Of a DNA stretch of 64,000 nt, positions 18,142-27,260 are shown one piece after another. Numbering within the stretch: position 1 is the stretch's first letter; every line of letters starts with the position of its first letter. The translations under genes were made by a program, and so were the position numbers. Source of the DNA: Granulicella sp. L56 (GTDB lineage: Bacteria; Acidobacteriota; Terriglobia; Terriglobales; Acidobacteriaceae); assembly GCF_009765835.1 (NCBI RefSeq), contig NZ_LMUS01000006.1, positions 1,136,438-1,200,437 of the forward strand, read 5' to 3'. Below the pieces are notes generated by a model. The model ran no database searches and was not told where the DNA came from. It saw only the letters and a program-made list of their open reading frames with translations.

Positions 18142-19479
18142 TTGGGATTAGGACTCGCACATAACATTCCGTTGATCGCCTATCTTGGCTTCTGGGTTGC
18201 TGCGCTCGTTTCCTTAGGTGGGCGTCCCCTCTGGGGCCTATATTACGTTCTTCCATTCCTGCCGTATCGGACCATGCGGGACCATTTCTTGCTCTACCCA
18301 CTGGGCGCCAATGTCATCACCATCCTTATTCTGGCCATTATTGTAGGAGCCCTGCTCCATGGCAAAAAGCTTCCAAAATCGAAGATCTACATCACATGGC
18401 TGGTCTTCGGCCTCTACACGTATATGTCCATGTGGCTGGGAACTGCACTTGGTTATGCCGATGCACCGCTTTGGATCAACGATGCCAATTTCGCAGTATG
18501 GAAAGACTATATGCTCCTGCCGCTGGTCTTCGTAGCGGCTGGCCTGACCATAGAAGATCGTAAAGCGGTAAGAACAGTCATTCTCATCTCGGCCATCACT
18601 TTGATGTTCATTGATCGAAGTGCACTCATGGACAGCATGTCCAGAACATGGGCCACTTTTGACGAAGACAAACGCGACGGCGGCCCCCTCGGCTTCGCCG
18701 GCTCAAATGGCCTTGCAGCCTTTCTGGCCCAGTTTTCCATGTTTTTCTGGGGCTTTGCCCAATTTCTCAAGCGAAAGAAAGCCAGATTGCTCTGCTATGC
18801 CTTGGTGGGAACTACGATCTTTGCCACAATGTATACCTTTTCCCGTGCGTCCTATATTGCAATCGTGGCCGGGGCTCTCCTGCTTGGCATATTGAAAGAT
18901 CGAAAGATCATCATCGTCGTCGCGGTCTTTCTGTTCACATGGCAAGCTATCGTACCCGTAGCCGTGACCGAGCGGGTCATGATGACCACAAACGCCAATG
19001 GCCAGCTTGAGGCGTCCGCCCAGGAGCGCGTCGATCTTTGGGAAAATGCGAAAAAGGCCTTCTACAATGAACCGCTCTTTGGAATGGGTTTTGCCACCTT
19101 TCAATTCGGACAACATACAGACAACCTGAAAGATACTCACAATTGGTACATCAAGGTCCTCATCGAGACCGGGATTATTGGCGGCATCATCGCGGTAGTC
19201 CTTCTCTTCCAAATGCTCGCCCTCGCGTATCGCCTCTGGAGAAATGCTAAAGACCCGCTCTATCAAGGACTCGGATTTGCCCTGTTTCTCTGCATCAGCA
19301 CCTGCATGATTCTTAATTGTTTCGGCGATCGGTGGACCTATCTTGAAATCAATGGGCTGTTATGGGCGCTGATAGGGGCTGCGGCGTCCGCGACCTATCT
19401 CACAGAGCCCGAATCAACATCGAAGATGGTTGCTCCCGATGCGACCGCTTCCGCCAACCCCTATATGGCCTATCACTAG
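18142..19479 (+). CDS. O-antigen ligase / Wzy-type polymerase family membrane protein
   Basis: A 445-residue protein with about ten hydrophobic segments and a long periplasmic loop near residues 280-335. GMGFATFQFG and DTHNWYIKVLIETGIIGGI form the conserved His-containing Wzy_C / O-antigen ligase motif. It would polymerise or attach lipid-linked repeat units in the periplasm. TTG is the start, with GGAG about 9 bases upstream. Whether it is a polymerase or a ligase cannot be settled by sequence alone, because both share this domain. The adjacent flippase and absent Wza/Wzc genes in this window leave the export route incomplete. Confidence 0.88.
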   Translation: MGLGLAHNIPLIAYLGFWVAALVSLGGRPLWGLYYVLPFLPYRTMRDHFLLYPLGANVITILILAIIVGALLHGKKLPKSKIYITWLVFGLYTYMSMWLGTALGYADAPLWINDANFAVWKDYMLLPLVFVAAGLTIEDRKAVRTVILISAITLMFIDRSALMDSMSRTWATFDEDKRDGGPLGFAGSNGLAAFLAQFSMFFWGFAQFLKRKKARLLCYALVGTTIFATMYTFSRASYIAIVAGALLLGILKDRKIIIVVAVFLFTWQAIVPVAVTERVMMTTNANGQLEASAQERVDLWENAKKAFYNEPLFGMGFATFQFGQHTDNLKDTHNWYIKVLIETGIIGGIIAVVLLFQMLALAYRLWRNAKDPLYQGLGFALFLCISTCMILNCFGDRWTYLEINGLLWALIGAAASATYLTEPESTSKMVAPDATASANPYMAYH

Positions 19480-19528
19480 CCCTTGCGGGTAAAGCTGCCT
19501 TTGATGCAACTGAGCTTTTGTAAACACT

Positions 19529-20692
19529 ATGATTACTTCTCTGCACCGGATATCGAATCTCTCCCAAAGCGAAGATGCCGGGCTGCCTCATGTTCTGCTT
19601 GTCGTCGATCAATTTTCCAGGAATCTTGGCGGTGGCGAACGAATCGCACTCAAGCTCGCCGCTTTGCTTCCGCACTATGGATACCGGGCCTCCATTTTGA
19701 CGTTTTCTGCTGATCCGGCAACGACTGCATTTGAAGCTGCTCCGTGCCCTGTCTATCTTCTTCCTCTGCAACGCACCTACGATCTAAGAGCATTCAAAGG
19801 CGCTCTTGCCCTACGGCGCTTTCTCAAGCAGCAAAAAATACAGATCGTCCAAACTTTTTTTGAGAGTTCCGACATATGGGGTGGATTTGTAACCAAATTT
19901 CTGTCAAAGGCGAAGCTGATCTGGAGCCGCAGGGATATGGGGATACTGCGGACCCCAAAACACGAAGTCGCTTATCGCCTTATGGCGGGCCTCCCCGACG
20001 CTGTCTTCGCAGTCTCCGAGCTTGTCCGCCAACACTGCATTGAAGTCGACCGCATCAATCCTGATCGCGTCCAAACCATCTATAACGGCCTCGACCTCGC
20101 GGATTGGGAAGCATCGTTGCAATCGGCGCCTCTGCGAGACAAGCTTCTGGTCACAACTGTCGGCAACATCCGCCACGTCAAGGGCCACGATGTCTTTATC
20201 AAAGCTGCTGCAGTGATCGCTCCCCGGTTCCCCGACATCTACTTCAGCATTGCCGGCGGAGTTCTCGATCCGGCTTACTTTGAGGAGCTTCAAGCCCTCG
20301 TCCACGACCTGAATCTTGGCGACCGCTTTCACTTCGCAGGAAGTATCACCGATCTTCGGGAGCACCTCTCCGGAGCCGACATCTTTGTCCTGCCCTCACG
20401 CAGCGAGGGCTTCTCCAATGCCATCGTCGAGGCCATGGCTGCATCTCTTCCCGTGGTCGCTACCAACGTCGGCGGCAATGCCGAAGCCGTGCAGCACGGT
20501 GTTAGCGGCTTCATCGTGCCAGCAGAAGATCCTGACGCTCTCGCCGCGGCCATCACGCAGCTTCTTGCCGACCCAGTCAAAGCAAAAGGCATGGGCATAG
20601 CTGGAAGACAGAGAGTTGCGGAAAAATTCACGACCGAAGCCATGATGTTGCAGACGACTGCAACCTACAGAAAGCTGCTCACCCAACGGTAG
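19529..20692 (+). CDS. GT4-family glycosyltransferase
   Basis: A 387-residue GT-B enzyme. LVVDQFSRNLGGGERIALKLA is the N-terminal loop. TVGNIRHVKGHDVFIKAA starts the donor domain, and PSRSEGFSNAIVEAMAASLP is the donor-binding motif. It is the last gene of the rightward group and is followed by a strong hairpin. It probably adds a sugar to the repeat unit in the cytoplasm. The stop is 64 bp from the convergent dehydrogenase gene. Confidence 0.92.
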   Translation: MITSLHRISNLSQSEDAGLPHVLLVVDQFSRNLGGGERIALKLAALLPHYGYRASILTFSADPATTAFEAAPCPVYLLPLQRTYDLRAFKGALALRRFLKQQKIQIVQTFFESSDIWGGFVTKFLSKAKLIWSRRDMGILRTPKHEVAYRLMAGLPDAVFAVSELVRQHCIEVDRINPDRVQTIYNGLDLADWEASLQSAPLRDKLLVTTVGNIRHVKGHDVFIKAAAVIAPRFPDIYFSIAGGVLDPAYFEELQALVHDLNLGDRFHFAGSITDLREHLSGADIFVLPSRSEGFSNAIVEAMAASLPVVATNVGGNAEAVQHGVSGFIVPAEDPDALAAAITQLLADPVKAKGMGIAGRQRVAEKFTTEAMMLQTTATYRKLLTQR

Positions 20693-20705
20693 ATCTTCCC
20701 AAAAT

Positions 20706-20739
20706 AAAAGAGCGGGAGGACATATGTCCCCGCTCTTTT
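20706..20739. terminator. Bidirectional rho-independent terminator
   Basis: AAAAGAGCGG at 20706-20715 pairs with CCGCTCTTTT at 20730-20739. Inside lies the perfect palindrome GGACATATGTCC. An A-run on one side and a T-run on the other make it usable in both directions. It sits exactly between the convergent GT4 and dehydrogenase genes. Confidence 0.88.
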
Positions 20740-20755
20740 CAGTTCAAATCTGCGT

Positions 20756-22123
20756 CTAGCAACGAACGACCTTGGGAGAACGAATCCCCTTCGTAGCATT
20801 GCGCGAATCTACTACGAGCTTAGACTGGCTGACAATCTCCTCATAGTTGTAATCGGAGTGGTCCGTCACGATCAGAACGCAGTCGTATTGCTCCAGATTG
20901 TCGAGCGGCGTGCAGGTCATATTGAGGTTGTAGTGCCGCCCTCTGCCTACGGTCGGGAAGTAGGGATCGTTATAGAGCACCTCAGCTCCCTCCTCGCGCA
21001 GCAACTCGATAATCGTTAGCGATGGAGACTCGCGAAGATCGTCGATATTCTTCTTGTAAGCCATCCCCAACATCAAAATCTTCGCGCCGTTGACAGCCTT
21101 CTTCTGCTGATTCAGAGCCTTGCCCACTGCGTTGACCACATGCGCGGGCATTGCCTCGTTGACCTCTCCGGCCAACTCGATGAATCGCGTATTGAAGTCA
21201 TATTCCTTGGCCTTCCAGCTCAAATAGAACGGGTCGATCGGAATGCAATGGCCGCCAAGGCCGGGTCCTGGATAGAAGGGGTGAAAGCCGAAAGGCTTCG
21301 TCGCCGCAGCATCGATCACCTCCCAGATGTCCACACCCATCTTGAGCGAAAGCAGCTTTAATTCATTCACCAACGCAATATTCACGCAGCGATAGATGTT
21401 CTCCAATAGCTTCGTCATCTCGGCCACGCGCGTCGACGAGACCTGCACTGCCCGCGTAAAGATGCCCTCATACAAAGTCGCGGCCAGTGTTGTGGCAATC
21501 TCTTCGTGGCCGCCGACCACCTTGGGAATGTCGCGCCGCGCCACAGTATCGTTGCCCGGATCTTCGCGCTCCGGCGAAAAAGCCACATAGAAGACGCCAT
21601 GTTCTGCCGCCGACCCTTCGCTCTGGACCTTCAATCCCTTAGTGTTGCCAGCCTCAAGAACCGGAATCATCAACTCTTCCGTCGTCCCGGGATAGGTTGT
21701 GCTCTCAAGCACAACAAGCTGTCCTTCGCGGACCCACGGGGCAGCAGCCTTGGCCGTATTTTCAACGTAGCTCAGGTCCGGCTCGCGATGCTCTGTCAGT
21801 GGCGTAGGAACGCACATGAGGATGGCATCCATATCCGACAGTTGAGAAAAATTCGTAGTTGCCGTGAACCCATGCGAACGCGCGCTTTGAATCTCATTGG
21901 CCGGGATGCGGAAGATGTACGAGCGACCGGCTTCAAGGTCCGTCACCTTCTTTTCATCGATGTCGAAGCCCGTGACCTTAAATCCAGCCTCGGCAAACAG
22001 CAGCGAAAGTGGTAGGCCAACATAGCCGAGCCCAATGACTCCAATTTTGGCGGTGCGGCTCTTCAAGCGATCAAAGCGTTCCTGGGCAATCTGAGGAAGA
22101 ACAACGGGGCTCTTGGTCAACAT
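20756..22123 (-). CDS. Nucleotide-sugar dehydrogenase (UDP-GlcNAc 6-dehydrogenase type)
   Basis: A 455-residue UDP-glucose/GDP-mannose dehydrogenase family enzyme. IGVIGLGYVGLPLSLLFAEA is the NAD loop. ESTTYPGTTEE and GPGLGGHCIPIDPFYLSWKA contain the catalytic Cys region, and GMAYKKNIDDLRESPS lies in the C-terminal substrate domain. The LSWKAKEYDF pattern is that of WbpA/TviB-type enzymes oxidising UDP-N-acetylhexosamine to the uronic acid with two NAD+. It is divergent from a 4-epimerase gene, an arrangement that fits UDP-GlcNAc to UDP-GlcNAcA to UDP-GalNAcA. Its substrate is inferred from motif and context. Confidence 0.88.
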   Translation of the reverse strand: MLTKSPVVLPQIAQERFDRLKSRTAKIGVIGLGYVGLPLSLLFAEAGFKVTGFDIDEKKVTDLEAGRSYIFRIPANEIQSARSHGFTATTNFSQLSDMDAILMCVPTPLTEHREPDLSYVENTAKAAAPWVREGQLVVLESTTYPGTTEELMIPVLEAGNTKGLKVQSEGSAAEHGVFYVAFSPEREDPGNDTVARRDIPKVVGGHEEIATTLAATLYEGIFTRAVQVSSTRVAEMTKLLENIYRCVNIALVNELKLLSLKMGVDIWEVIDAAATKPFGFHPFYPGPGLGGHCIPIDPFYLSWKAKEYDFNTRFIELAGEVNEAMPAHVVNAVGKALNQQKKAVNGAKILMLGMAYKKNIDDLRESPSLTIIELLREEGAEVLYNDPYFPTVGRGRHYNLNMTCTPLDNLEQYDCVLIVTDHSDYNYEEIVSQSKLVVDSRNATKGIRSPKVVRC

Positions 22124-22503
22124 ATATCTGAATTATCGCATTGGCTTCTGAAAATCCGCATCTTTCCTTCAACTTCGCGGCGAGCCTCTGACTTCCTGCA
22201 AATTCAGGTTATTTCGCCCTTCCCTGAGAGGGTGAGTCATGCGCTTTGTCGACGTAAAAGCCGCGAACGCAGGAATAGATCGCAAAAATATCAGATAATG
22301 GGTTGTTCGTTTGCCACGTTGTCTGGTGCGAAGCGCCGTTTCTCCCCACGCCCTATGAACCGCACAAAAGTTGCATGGACTCACAGAAACGAAATTGACA
22401 AACTGACAGTTCCCAGCGTGCCGCAATAGCAATGATTGATTTGCGGATATCTCCGCTCCGATAAACTTTGACTACGCCCAGTGACGTCCCTGGTGGAGGA
22501 TAG
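22124..22503. promoter_or_regulatory. Divergent intergenic region between dehydrogenase and epimerase genes
   Basis: This 380-bp region has no convincing gene. TTGACA at 22395-22400 matches a -35 box for the rightward epimerase gene, but no good -10 lies at the right distance. GGAGG just before ATG 22504 is the epimerase ribosome-binding site. Confidence 0.4.
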
Positions 22504-23475
22504 ATGGCCCGTTATTTGATTACAGGAATTGCAGGTTTTATTGGTTCAACCCTGGCCCACGCCCTTGTCGACCAAGGACACGAGGTTCGCGGCATCGACA
22601 ACCTCTCAACAGGAAACCTCGAAAACCTGGCCGACATAAAGCATCAGATCTCCTTTCAAGAGACGGACCTGCAGGATGTTGCCGGCGTGAAATCCGCCTG
22701 CGAAGGCATTGATTTTATTCTTCATCAGGGCGCGCTCGCCTCGGTGCCCCGTTCGGTCAAAGATCCAGTCTCTTCGCACGAATCCAACATCAACGGAACG
22801 CTCAATCTTCTGGTTGCTGCCAAAGATGCCCGGGTGCGCCGCATCGTCTACGCGGCATCGTCCTCAGCCTATGGCGACCAGCCCACGCAGCCCAAGCAGG
22901 AAGACATGCTGCCTCGTCCGCTGTCTCCGTACGCCGTCCAGAAGCTGACCTGCGAGTACTACATCCAGTCCTTCTACCGCGCCTATGGGCTCGAAGGCGT
23001 CTGCCTGCGCTACTTCAATATCTTCGGACCGCGCCAGGCCGCCGACTCGCCTTACTCCGGCGTCATCGCGCAGTTCACCTACAAGATGATGGCCGGGCAG
23101 GCCCCGACCATCTTCGGGGATGGGCTCACCAGCCGCGACTTCAACTACGTCGACAACGCCGTCAGCGCCAACCTGCTGGCCTGCACTGCACCCAGCGAAG
23201 TCGCCACCGGAAGGGTCTTCAACATCGGCACCGGCAAGAGCCACACCCTCAACGAGGTCTACGCCACCATCGCCGAACATCTCGGCTTTACCGCCAAACC
23301 CATCTACGGCCCACCCCGCGAAGGCGACATCCAGCACTCGCTGGCGGATATCAGCCGTGCCACCGCTGAGTTGGGCTATAGCCCCAAGGCTCACTTTCAC
23401 GAGGGCCTGAAGAAGACCGTGGCTTGGTATCTGGAAGAGAAACAGAAGAACGAAGCCCCTGCCCTCAAAGGCTAG
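22504..23475 (+). CDS. NAD-dependent nucleotide-sugar 4-epimerase (WbpP/TviC-like SDR)
   Basis: A 323-residue extended short-chain dehydrogenase. TGIAGFIGSTLA is the NAD-binding loop. AASSSAYG supplies the catalytic Ser/Thr, and YAVQK the catalytic Tyr and Lys. RYFNIFGPRQ and SGVIAQFTYKM resemble UDP-N-acetylhexosamine epimerases. It should interconvert UDP-GlcNAc/GalNAc or the corresponding uronic acids. GGAGGATAG precedes the ATG. It is paired divergently with the 6-dehydrogenase. The third-codon GC is higher than in the glycan genes to its left, so it may belong to the core genome. Confidence 0.88.
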   Translation: MARYLITGIAGFIGSTLAHALVDQGHEVRGIDNLSTGNLENLADIKHQISFQETDLQDVAGVKSACEGIDFILHQGALASVPRSVKDPVSSHESNINGTLNLLVAAKDARVRRIVYAASSSAYGDQPTQPKQEDMLPRPLSPYAVQKLTCEYYIQSFYRAYGLEGVCLRYFNIFGPRQAADSPYSGVIAQFTYKMMAGQAPTIFGDGLTSRDFNYVDNAVSANLLACTAPSEVATGRVFNIGTGKSHTLNEVYATIAEHLGFTAKPIYGPPREGDIQHSLADISRATAELGYSPKAHFHEGLKKTVAWYLEEKQKNEAPALKG

Positions 23476-23524
23476 ATGCGTCCGTATCCATTGCGATCAC
23501 AATAGACCTGTCGGGGAAAAGAAA

Positions 23525-23552
23525 ATAGCCGCCAGAAGAATCTGGCGGCTAT
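23525..23552 (-). terminator. Hairpin terminator between epimerase and PEP-CTERM genes
   Basis: ATAGCCGCCAGA at 23525-23536 and TCTGGCGGCTAT at 23541-23552 form a perfect 12-bp stem with a 4-base loop. Reading leftward it is followed by a T-rich tract (TTTTCTTTTCC), so it works best for the PEP-CTERM gene. It may also stop the convergent epimerase transcript. Confidence 0.82.
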
Positions 23553-23619
23553 AAACCTTTGCCTCCTGGCTTCATAAAAAGTCGCTCCCGGCAACCTCCT
23601 GTAAAGCCAGGTTACAAAG

Positions 23620-24273
23620 TTACGAACGCATCTTGCGCATCAAGGCTCCGGCAGAACCGATCAGGCCGGTTCCAAGAAGAATCAGCGAGTTTGGCTCCGG
23701 AACGCTCGAAATTGAACCACTAAAATCCACTCCTTCGGCGCTCCCATTGGTCTGGTGAACGTCAAACGTCAAGGTATTCAAGCCAGTCAGAAAGTCTCCG
23801 CTGGGAAGTGTGACCAGAAGAGGTGAAATGCAATTCGGCTGCAAGGTTTGGCAGGTGGAGTTCGCTCCGCCAGCAAAATCCTGAACCAGATTGCCGTTAA
23901 GATAGACATCGGTTGTATCGTCGGCCAATACCCAAATCGAACCGGCGTATGAGCTATTCCCTAGAGTGAACGTCGAAGTGAAGGTGTAGGTTCCGTTTGC
24001 TTCAACGTTGCCGCCACCGGGATAATTTCCCGGATCCTGGGAAACCCAGCTTGAAAGGTTAGATCCACTGCCTACGGCAGCCGTCCACACCCCTCCATCA
24101 CCAATGTTGTATGTACTGCCGCCCGCAATCTGCAACGCGCTGTTTGCGTTTCCAGTCACAGTAATGCCGTTTGTATTTTGGCCATAACTTCCCAGTTGAA
24201 GGGTGTCAGCCGACGCGAAGGCGGTAGTAAGTATGAGCACCGCCCCCAAAGCAGAAAATTTCAAAAACTTCAT
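23620..24273 (-). CDS. PEP-CTERM sorting-domain secreted protein
   Basis: A 217-residue secreted protein. The ATG at 24273 has AGGAGA 6 bases upstream and is followed by a signal peptide (MKFLKFSALGAVLILTTAFA, cleavage after SA-DT). The C-terminus has the tripartite sorting signal: VPEPNS, a hydrophobic helix (LILLGTGLIGSAG) and basic RKMRS. Exosortase should cut at PEP and attach or release the protein at the surface, commonly together with exopolysaccharide. The middle is Gly/Asn/Ser-rich with a DVYLNGNLVQDF segment that looks like a beta-sandwich lectin-type fold. No exosortase gene is in the window. The adjacent polysaccharide locus fits the usual PEP-CTERM/EPS association. Confidence 0.9.
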   Translation of the reverse strand: MKFLKFSALGAVLILTTAFASADTLQLGSYGQNTNGITVTGNANSALQIAGGSTYNIGDGGVWTAAVGSGSNLSSWVSQDPGNYPGGGNVEANGTYTFTSTFTLGNSSYAGSIWVLADDTTDVYLNGNLVQDFAGGANSTCQTLQPNCISPLLVTLPSGDFLTGLNTLTFDVHQTNGSAEGVDFSGSISSVPEPNSLILLGTGLIGSAGALMRKMRS

Positions 24274-24670
24274 GTAGTTCTCCTGATTCAGCAATCTATG
24301 GGCCGTTATAAGAAGCGCCGCAATAAACGGATCTTCGAGATCACCTGCAGGCCCTCGACCCCCATACATCCGTGCCAGGAGTTCTAGTGCAGGTCTCTTG
24401 ACTTCTCTAAAAGCATCTGAACCACCAAAGCAAAGTCGCTATAAATCAATTAGATAGCTCGACCTATCCACATCGGATACGCAAAAAATTGCATATAAAA
24501 TAGGAACAAAAGTTGCAATCGTATTGTCACTGCGTCATTTACAGCGATATTCATTCAAATCTTCCTGCTATCTGCTCACCCAGGCATCGTCCACTCATCA
24601 CGCATCTCACATCAGAGCTAGGATCGGGCTATAGGACCGACTCAATTCAAGGGATCAGGCAAACCAGAAA
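24274..24670. promoter_or_regulatory. Divergent intergenic region upstream of PEP-CTERM and TPR genes
   Basis: About 400 bp without a gene. The central part (about 24430-24560) is clearly AT-rich and contains several TATA-like stretches, so it probably holds both divergent promoters. I cannot assign individual boxes with confidence. Confidence 0.4.
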
Positions 24671-25552
24671 ATGTCAGTAAACGTTGCGACAAATATCTCA
24701 AGCTCTCACTCGACCAGGCCCCGACACCTCATTCCACTGGCCCTGCTTTTCCTTCTTTTGGCGATGAGCCCCTTCGCCTCGGCCTTCAGCCCGCTGCTCA
24801 CAGGCTCCGCGCTCGATGACGGTTATTACGACATGTATAACCTCGACTTTCCGGCCGCCCACCAGAAGTTCCAGCAGTGGATGTCCGCCCATCCTCAGGA
24901 CCCCATGGGTCCAGCCTCCGACGCAGCGGCGTGGCTCTTCGGAGAGTTCGACCGTCTCCACATCATCGACGTCCAACTCTTTGCCGACCAGAGCCGTTTC
25001 GACAACCGGCAGCGCCTCACTCCCGACCCTAACGTTCGCAAGTCGTTCGATGACCGCGCCGCGCAGGCCGAGCGGCTCGCCGACGCAGCTCTTCAGCGCA
25101 ATCCCAAAGACACCAACGCTCTCTACGTCAAGACCGTCATCTGCGGTATGCAGTCCGACTATGCCCTCATGATCGACAAGCGCGATATCGCCGCCCTGAA
25201 CCTCAGCAAGCAGGCCAGCGCCTATTCCCGGCAAGCCCTTGCCATCAACCCCACGCTCTACGACGCCTACCTCGCCACCGGGGTCGAAAACTACATGCTC
25301 AGCCTCAAATCGGCGCCCGTCCGCTGGATTCTCAACCTCACCGGCGCCAACACAGACCGGGAAGAAGGCATCCGGCTGCTTCGCCTCACCGCCGCCAAGG
25401 GCCACTATCTCGCGCCCTTCGCCCGCATGATGCTCGCCGTCGCCGCCCTGCGGGACAATCGCCCGCAAGAGGCCAAAGACATCCTCATCGCTCTTTCGAA
25501 AGAGTTTCCCCAGAACACTCTCTACCAGCGCGAACTGGCCAGACTTCACTGA
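24671..25552 (+). CDS. Secreted tetratricopeptide-like repeat protein
   Basis: A 293-residue protein with an N-terminal export segment (IPLALLFLLLAMSPFASAFS). The rest is alpha-helical, with TPR-like repeats: DFPAAHQKFQQWMSAHPQDP, DAALQRNPKDTNALYVKTV, SRQALAINPTLYDAYLATGV and DNRPQEAKDILIALSKEFPQ. Such proteins scaffold partners in the periplasm. It precedes the type III PKS cassette by 127 bp in the same direction but could be transcribed independently. The function is unknown. Confidence 0.75.
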   Translation: MSVNVATNISSSHSTRPRHLIPLALLFLLLAMSPFASAFSPLLTGSALDDGYYDMYNLDFPAAHQKFQQWMSAHPQDPMGPASDAAAWLFGEFDRLHIIDVQLFADQSRFDNRQRLTPDPNVRKSFDDRAAQAERLADAALQRNPKDTNALYVKTVICGMQSDYALMIDKRDIAALNLSKQASAYSRQALAINPTLYDAYLATGVENYMLSLKSAPVRWILNLTGANTDREEGIRLLRLTAAKGHYLAPFARMMLAVAALRDNRPQEAKDILIALSKEFPQNTLYQRELARLH

Positions 25553-25679
25553 TTTCTCCGCCAACCGTCCAAATGCGCGACTCGAATCCATCTCTGCGTG
25601 TAGGCTGAATGCATCGTTTGCAACCAGCCACCGCGCAGCACAGCAGTTTACTCAGGCAACAATAAAGGTCCTTATCAGC

Positions 25680-26741
25680 ATGCGTATCTCGTCCGTCGGC
25701 ACGGCTTACCCTCCCCATCGCTACTCCCAGGCAGCAATCACAGAAGCACTCAGAAACCGATGGCAGGACCGGATGGAAGAGCCCCGGCTGATCAACCGTC
25801 TCCATGCCAACTGCGGCGTCGAGTTCCGCAACCTCGTCTTTCCGCTTGAGGTCTACGAGAACCTCTCCGGCTTCGGCCCCACCAACAACGCCTGGATCAA
25901 AGCTGCCGTCGAGTTGGGCCAGCAAGCCATCACCACCGCCCTCGATCGCGTCGGCCTCACCCCGGCGGATATCTCCGCCATTTTCTTCGCCTCGGTGACG
26001 GGCATCGCCAGCCCCACCATCGATGCCCGCCTCATCAACCTGATGCCCTTCCCCACCAGCGTCAAGCGCACTCCTATCTTCGGCCTCGGCTGTGTCGCCG
26101 GAGCGGCCGGCATCTCCCGCGCCTCCGACTACGTCCGCGCCTTCCCCGACCAGTACGCTCTGCTGCTCTCGGTCGAGCTCTGCTCCCTCACCTGGCAGGA
26201 CAACGATCAGTCCATCGCCAACCTCATTTCGACCGGCCTCTTCGGAGACGGCTCTGCCGCCGTCGTCATCTCAGGCTCTGAGACCGCACTCGCCAAGGAA
26301 GGCTGCGGCCCACGCGTCCTCGACACCCGTTCCACCTTCTACCGCAACACCGAGCACATCATGGGCTGGGACATCGGCGATCTCGGCTTCAAGATCGTCC
26401 TCTCCCCCGACGTCCCCAAGGTCGTCAACGAGCATCTCCGCGGCAACGTGGAGAGCTTCCTCGCCGACAACAACCTCACCCTTGGTGACATCTCCAGCTA
26501 TATCTTCCACAGCGGCGGCCCCAAGGTGCTCGAAGCGATGGAGACCTCCTTGAACCTGCCTCCCAACGCTCTCGCTCCCTCCTGGAAGAGCCTCCGCGAA
26601 GTGGGCAACCTCTCTGCCGCCTCGGTCCTCGCCGTCATGGAGGATTATCTCGTCAACACCCCTGGCAAGGCTGGCACCTACAGCATCCTCGCCGCCATGG
26701 GACCGGCCTTCTGCTCCGAACTTGTCCTGCTCCAGTGGTAG
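25680..26741 (+). CDS. Type III polyketide synthase (chalcone/alkylpyrone synthase family)
   Basis: A 353-residue homodimeric-type ketosynthase. The Cys-His-Asn triad is visible: Cys138 in IFGLGCVAGA, His277 in YIFHSGGPKV and Asn310 in EVGNLSAASV. LCSLTWQ, STGLFGDGSAAV and HIMGWDIGDLGFKI are bacterial type III PKS hallmarks. It condenses an acyl starter with malonyl-CoA to give pyrones, resorcinols or phloroglucinols. Unusually, it is followed by an ACP, a FabF-like ketosynthase and a GT2. The methyltransferase often found beside bacterial alkylpyrone synthases is absent. My inference is that the downstream ACP/KAS supply its starter. The product is unknown. Confidence 0.88.
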   Translation: MRISSVGTAYPPHRYSQAAITEALRNRWQDRMEEPRLINRLHANCGVEFRNLVFPLEVYENLSGFGPTNNAWIKAAVELGQQAITTALDRVGLTPADISAIFFASVTGIASPTIDARLINLMPFPTSVKRTPIFGLGCVAGAAGISRASDYVRAFPDQYALLLSVELCSLTWQDNDQSIANLISTGLFGDGSAAVVISGSETALAKEGCGPRVLDTRSTFYRNTEHIMGWDIGDLGFKIVLSPDVPKVVNEHLRGNVESFLADNNLTLGDISSYIFHSGGPKVLEAMETSLNLPPNALAPSWKSLREVGNLSAASVLAVMEDYLVNTPGKAGTYSILAAMGPAFCSELVLLQW

Positions 26742-26787
26742 GTCTTCATTCCTCCTGTTTTTCTCGACCAGGAATAAAGATCGGGTG

Positions 26788-26820
26788 CCCTGTCCTTCGC
26801 GCTTTTTGCGAAGGACAGGG
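26788..26820. repeat. REP-like palindromic element
   Basis: CCCTGTCCTTCGC at 26788-26800 and GCGAAGGACAGGG at 26808-26820 form a perfect 13-bp stem with loop GCTTTTT. The core TCCTTCGCG...TTTTGCGAAGG recurs at 35358-35389, also preceded by CGGGT. This marks it as an interspersed palindrome family and not only a terminator. It lies between the PKS and ACP genes and could attenuate transcription. Confidence 0.75.
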
Positions 26821-26969
26821 AGGTATATCCCGCCCGGCAGCATCTCGGTTGCAGTTGCTCGTTCTTGCTACCCCAACCTTTTCGCTCACACTACAACGCA
26901 GGCTGCCTTTACACTGACAAAGGCATCCCTGTAAGTTGAAGTAGCACCAAGAGGAAGCTGGGTAGAACT

Positions 26970-27233
26970 ATGGACGACATCGCACAGCGCTGCATTGAGA
27001 TCATCGCAAAGTCGAAGAGCATTCCCGCGGACTCAATCACCTTGGACAGCACCTTCGACTCCCTCAATATTGACTCCCTCGACAAGATCAACATCTCTTT
27101 CGAGGTCGAAGAGGCCTTTTCCATCGAGATCCCCGACGAAGCCCTCGGCACCATCAAGACCGTCGGCGACATGGTGCGCGGCGTCAGCGAACTCCGTGTG
27201 AACCATCCCACCGCTGCCGTTACCACACCCTAG
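26970..27233 (+). CDS. Acyl carrier protein
   Basis: An 87-residue acidic carrier with phosphopantetheine Ser36 in SLNIDSLDKI and a helix III of FEVEEAFSIEIPDEAL. It resembles dedicated secondary-metabolism ACPs. It lies between the type III PKS and FabF-like genes, 27 bp from the latter, and is probably translated in the same operon. It should hold the acyl or beta-ketoacyl chain made by the KAS and may pass it to the type III PKS. Confidence 0.9.
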   Translation: MDDIAQRCIEIIAKSKSIPADSITLDSTFDSLNIDSLDKINISFEVEEAFSIEIPDEALGTIKTVGDMVRGVSELRVNHPTAAVTTP

Positions 27234-27260
27234 CCGCGGCTGCCGCGAGGAAGAGATCAA

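Noticed and set aside
24698..25591. 297-codon minus-strand frame opposite the TPR gene
   Set aside because: Its composition is that of a shadow of a GC-rich coding strand and it has no recognisable motif.
26788..26820. Reading the 26.8-kb hairpin as a simple terminator of the PKS gene
   Set aside because: The T-run lies in the loop and not after the stem, and a related palindrome occurs elsewhere, so an interspersed repeat is the better call.
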